Position numbers and translations under genes: made by a program. Below the pieces are notes generated by a model that did not search any database, was not told the DNA's origin, and worked only from the letters and a program-made list of their open reading frames with translations. A stretch of DNA of 6,614 nucleotides from DASZGI01 sp035938995 (lineage in GTDB: Bacteria; Actinomycetota; Actinomycetes; Streptomycetales; Catenulisporaceae), in contig NZ_DASZGI010000116.1 in the NCBI RefSeq assembly GCF_035938995.1, positions 1 to 6,614 of the forward strand, given 5' to 3'. Below are positions 5,160 through 6,614 of this stretch, in pieces. Position 1 is the stretch's first letter, and the number at the start of each line of letters is the position of its first letter.

Positions 5160-6614
5160 GTGATCCACCCATTCAAGGGTGCTGCGCGCCGCCGCAGCCT
5201 GAGAGTCACACTGGCAGCTGCCGCCAGCGTCACTCTCGCCACCGGCGTGGCGGTCTCGGCGTTCGCTTCCGCGACGCCCGAGGCCGGGAGCTCCGCCTCC
5301 TCGGTCAACCCGTACAGCCCGGCCTACGGTCACCCCTACCGGCACGGTGCCGTGCCGACGATCTCGCAGCTGGCGAAGATGAAGGCGTACGCGGCCACGC
5401 ATGCGCAGACGGTGTCGCCGAACGCGACCGGTCCGGAGACGCTGGCCTACGGCGGCGGTATCGACGGCACCGGCGTGATGAGCGGTCATGCGAAGGTGTA
5501 CCTGGTGTTCTACGGGTCCCAGTGGGGTTCCGAGAGCACCAACAGCAGCGGTGACGCGACGTTCTCCGGGGACCCGGACGGTGGCGCGCCGGTCGCTCAG
5601 GAGATGTTCAAGGGCATCGGTACCGGTGGCGAGCTGTGGTCGGCCGGGCTGACCCAGTGGTGCGACGGCCCGAACGTGTCGTCCGGGGCGACCAGCTGCC
5701 CGAGCAACGCCAACTTTGTGCCGTACGACACCGGTGGCGCACTGTCCGGGGTGTGGTACGACAACTCCGCGGCCTCGCCGAGCGCGGCCAGCGGCCACCA
5801 GCTGGGCCAGGAGGCGGTCAACGCGGCGGCGCACTTCGGCAACACCAGCGCGGCGTCGAACCGGTACTCGTACTACGTGATCCTTTCGCCGACCGGTACG
5901 AACCCGGACAACTACCAGGGTCAGTACTGCGCCTGGCACGACTACAACGGTGACAGCAGCCTGACCGGTGGCCCGGTGACCTCGCCGTACGGCGACATCG
6001 CGTTCAGCAACCAGCCGTACAACATGGACTCCGGTGCCGGCTGCGGCGTCGGGTTCGTCAACTCGCCCGGAACGCTGGACGGGTACACGATCACGATAGG
6101 CCACGAGTTCTCCGAGACGGTCTCGGACCAGAACCCGGCGGGCGGCTGGACCAACCAGCAGTCCGGCAGCTCGTTCAGCGGCCAGGAGAACGGCGACGAG
6201 TGCGCGTGGCTGAGCCCGGGCTCCGCGGGCGGCGCGGGCAACGTCACCATGGGCAGCGGCACGTTCGCCGAGCAGGCGATCTGGTCGAACGACGACAACC
6301 GGTGCGACCTGTCGCACCCGATCGTCAACCACGGCGGTGGCGGCAACACCGTCACCGTGAGCAGCCCGGGCAACCAGAGCTCCACGGTCGGTACCGCGGT
6401 CTCGGTGCAGCTCAGCGCTTCTGACTCGGCGTCCGGGCAGAGCTTCACCTGGTCGGCCAGTGGTCTTCCGGCGGGTCTGTCGATCAACTCCTCGACCGGT
6501 CTGATCTCCGGCACCCCGACCACGGCCGCCACCTCGAGCGTGACGGTCACCGCGACGGACAGCACCGGTGCGTCGGGTTCGGCGTCGTTCACGTGGGCGG
6601 TCAGCGGCTCGGGC
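5160..6614 (+). CDS. Secreted protein with metalloprotease-like HEFSETVSD motif and C-terminal putative-Ig (He_PIG-like) domain; cut by right window edge
   Basis: GTG 5160 follows AAGGGG (5146-5151) by 8 bases and opens a frame of 485 codons that leaves the window. Residues 1 to about 38 are a signal peptide: basic KGAARRRSLR, hydrophobic core, then a VSAFASA cleavage region. The mature N-terminal domain (about 90-390) contains KVYLVFYGSQWG (112-123), SYYVILSPTG, YCAWHDYNG and HEFSETVSDQNPAGGW (315-330), followed by GQENGDECAW. The HE-x6-D motif before GGW and a downstream E.C resembles actinobacterial secreted metallopeptidase-like proteins and more distantly plant PHI-1/EXORDIUM proteins. 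His315, Glu316 and Asp323 are candidate metal or catalytic residues. From about residue 396, TVGTAVSVQLSASD, GLPAGLSINSSTGLISGTP and VTVTATDSTGASGSASF form a He_PIG-like bacterial Ig fold, usually an adhesion or substrate-binding module. More repeats may follow outside the window. Secretion and the Ig fold are confident; protease activity is inferred. Confidence 0.85.
   Translation, partial: MIHPFKGAARRRSLRVTLAAAASVTLATGVAVSAFASATPEAGSSASSVNPYSPAYGHPYRHGAVPTISQLAKMKAYAATHAQTVSPNATGPETLAYGGGIDGTGVMSGHAKVYLVFYGSQWGSESTNSSGDATFSGDPDGGAPVAQEMFKGIGTGGELWSAGLTQWCDGPNVSSGATSCPSNANFVPYDTGGALSGVWYDNSAASPSAASGHQLGQEAVNAAAHFGNTSAASNRYSYYVILSPTGTNPDNYQGQYCAWHDYNGDSSLTGGPVTSPYGDIAFSNQPYNMDSGAGCGVGFVNSPGTLDGYTITIGHEFSETVSDQNPAGGWTNQQSGSSFSGQENGDECAWLSPGSAGGAGNVTMGSGTFAEQAIWSNDDNRCDLSHPIVNHGGGGNTVTVSSPGNQSSTVGTAVSVQLSASDSASGQSFTWSASGLPAGLSINSSTGLISGTPTTAATSSVTVTATDSTGASGSASFTWAVSGSG

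Noticed and set aside
4809..6332. 507-codon open frame on the minus strand
   Set aside because: It lies antisense to the secreted-protein gene, is rich in Arg, Val and Ala without domain features, has no ribosome binding site, and is the usual shadow of high third-position GC.

Overview
The base composition is very high in G+C, with strong G/C bias at third codon positions. Gene content is typical of a high-GC actinomycete: a SARP/AfsR-type regulator, a StrR/ParB-like pathway regulator, a DUF1906 secreted protein and a large secreted protein with a putative-Ig (He_PIG-like) domain. The secreted proteins resemble what I know from Catenulispora/Actinospica-type genomes, but that placement is inference.

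Left part (1-1464): a SARP-type regulator runs off the left edge on the minus strand. It is divergent, across about 190 bp, from a plus-strand gene whose product matches only the C-terminal two thirds of the StrR/NovG/Bbr family. The ParB-like N-terminal domain is missing, and the gene carries two rare TTA leucine codons.

Middle part (about 1477-2986): this stretch looks like the decaying remains of a biosynthetic gene cluster. A 3' fragment of a class II DAHP synthase is readable only by joining three frames. It is followed by a nearly complete chorismate-lyase (UbiC/DUF98)-like gene whose natural start seems to lie upstream behind one frame shift, then by an unidentified coding relic, then by a strong ribosome binding site and ATG that lead into almost nothing. 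Pathway regulator, first shikimate-pathway enzyme and chorismate to 4-hydroxybenzoate enzyme together suggest a lost 4-hydroxybenzoate-derived secondary-metabolite pathway.

Right part (2987-6614): two divergent genes for secreted proteins flank a 616-bp intergenic region. On the minus strand is a 518-residue exported protein with a C-terminal DUF1906 (Rv2525c-like, glycoside-hydrolase-like) domain. On the plus strand is a secreted protein, cut by the window edge, with a metalloprotease-like HEFSETVSD motif followed by a He_PIG-like domain. The intergenic region holds two operator-like inverted repeats, a plausible promoter and a long leader with two GC-rich hairpins.

I see no tRNA, rRNA, CRISPR array, transposase or intact mobile element. 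I do not see a clearly new multi-gene system. The most informative content is the eroded cluster and the secreted proteins.
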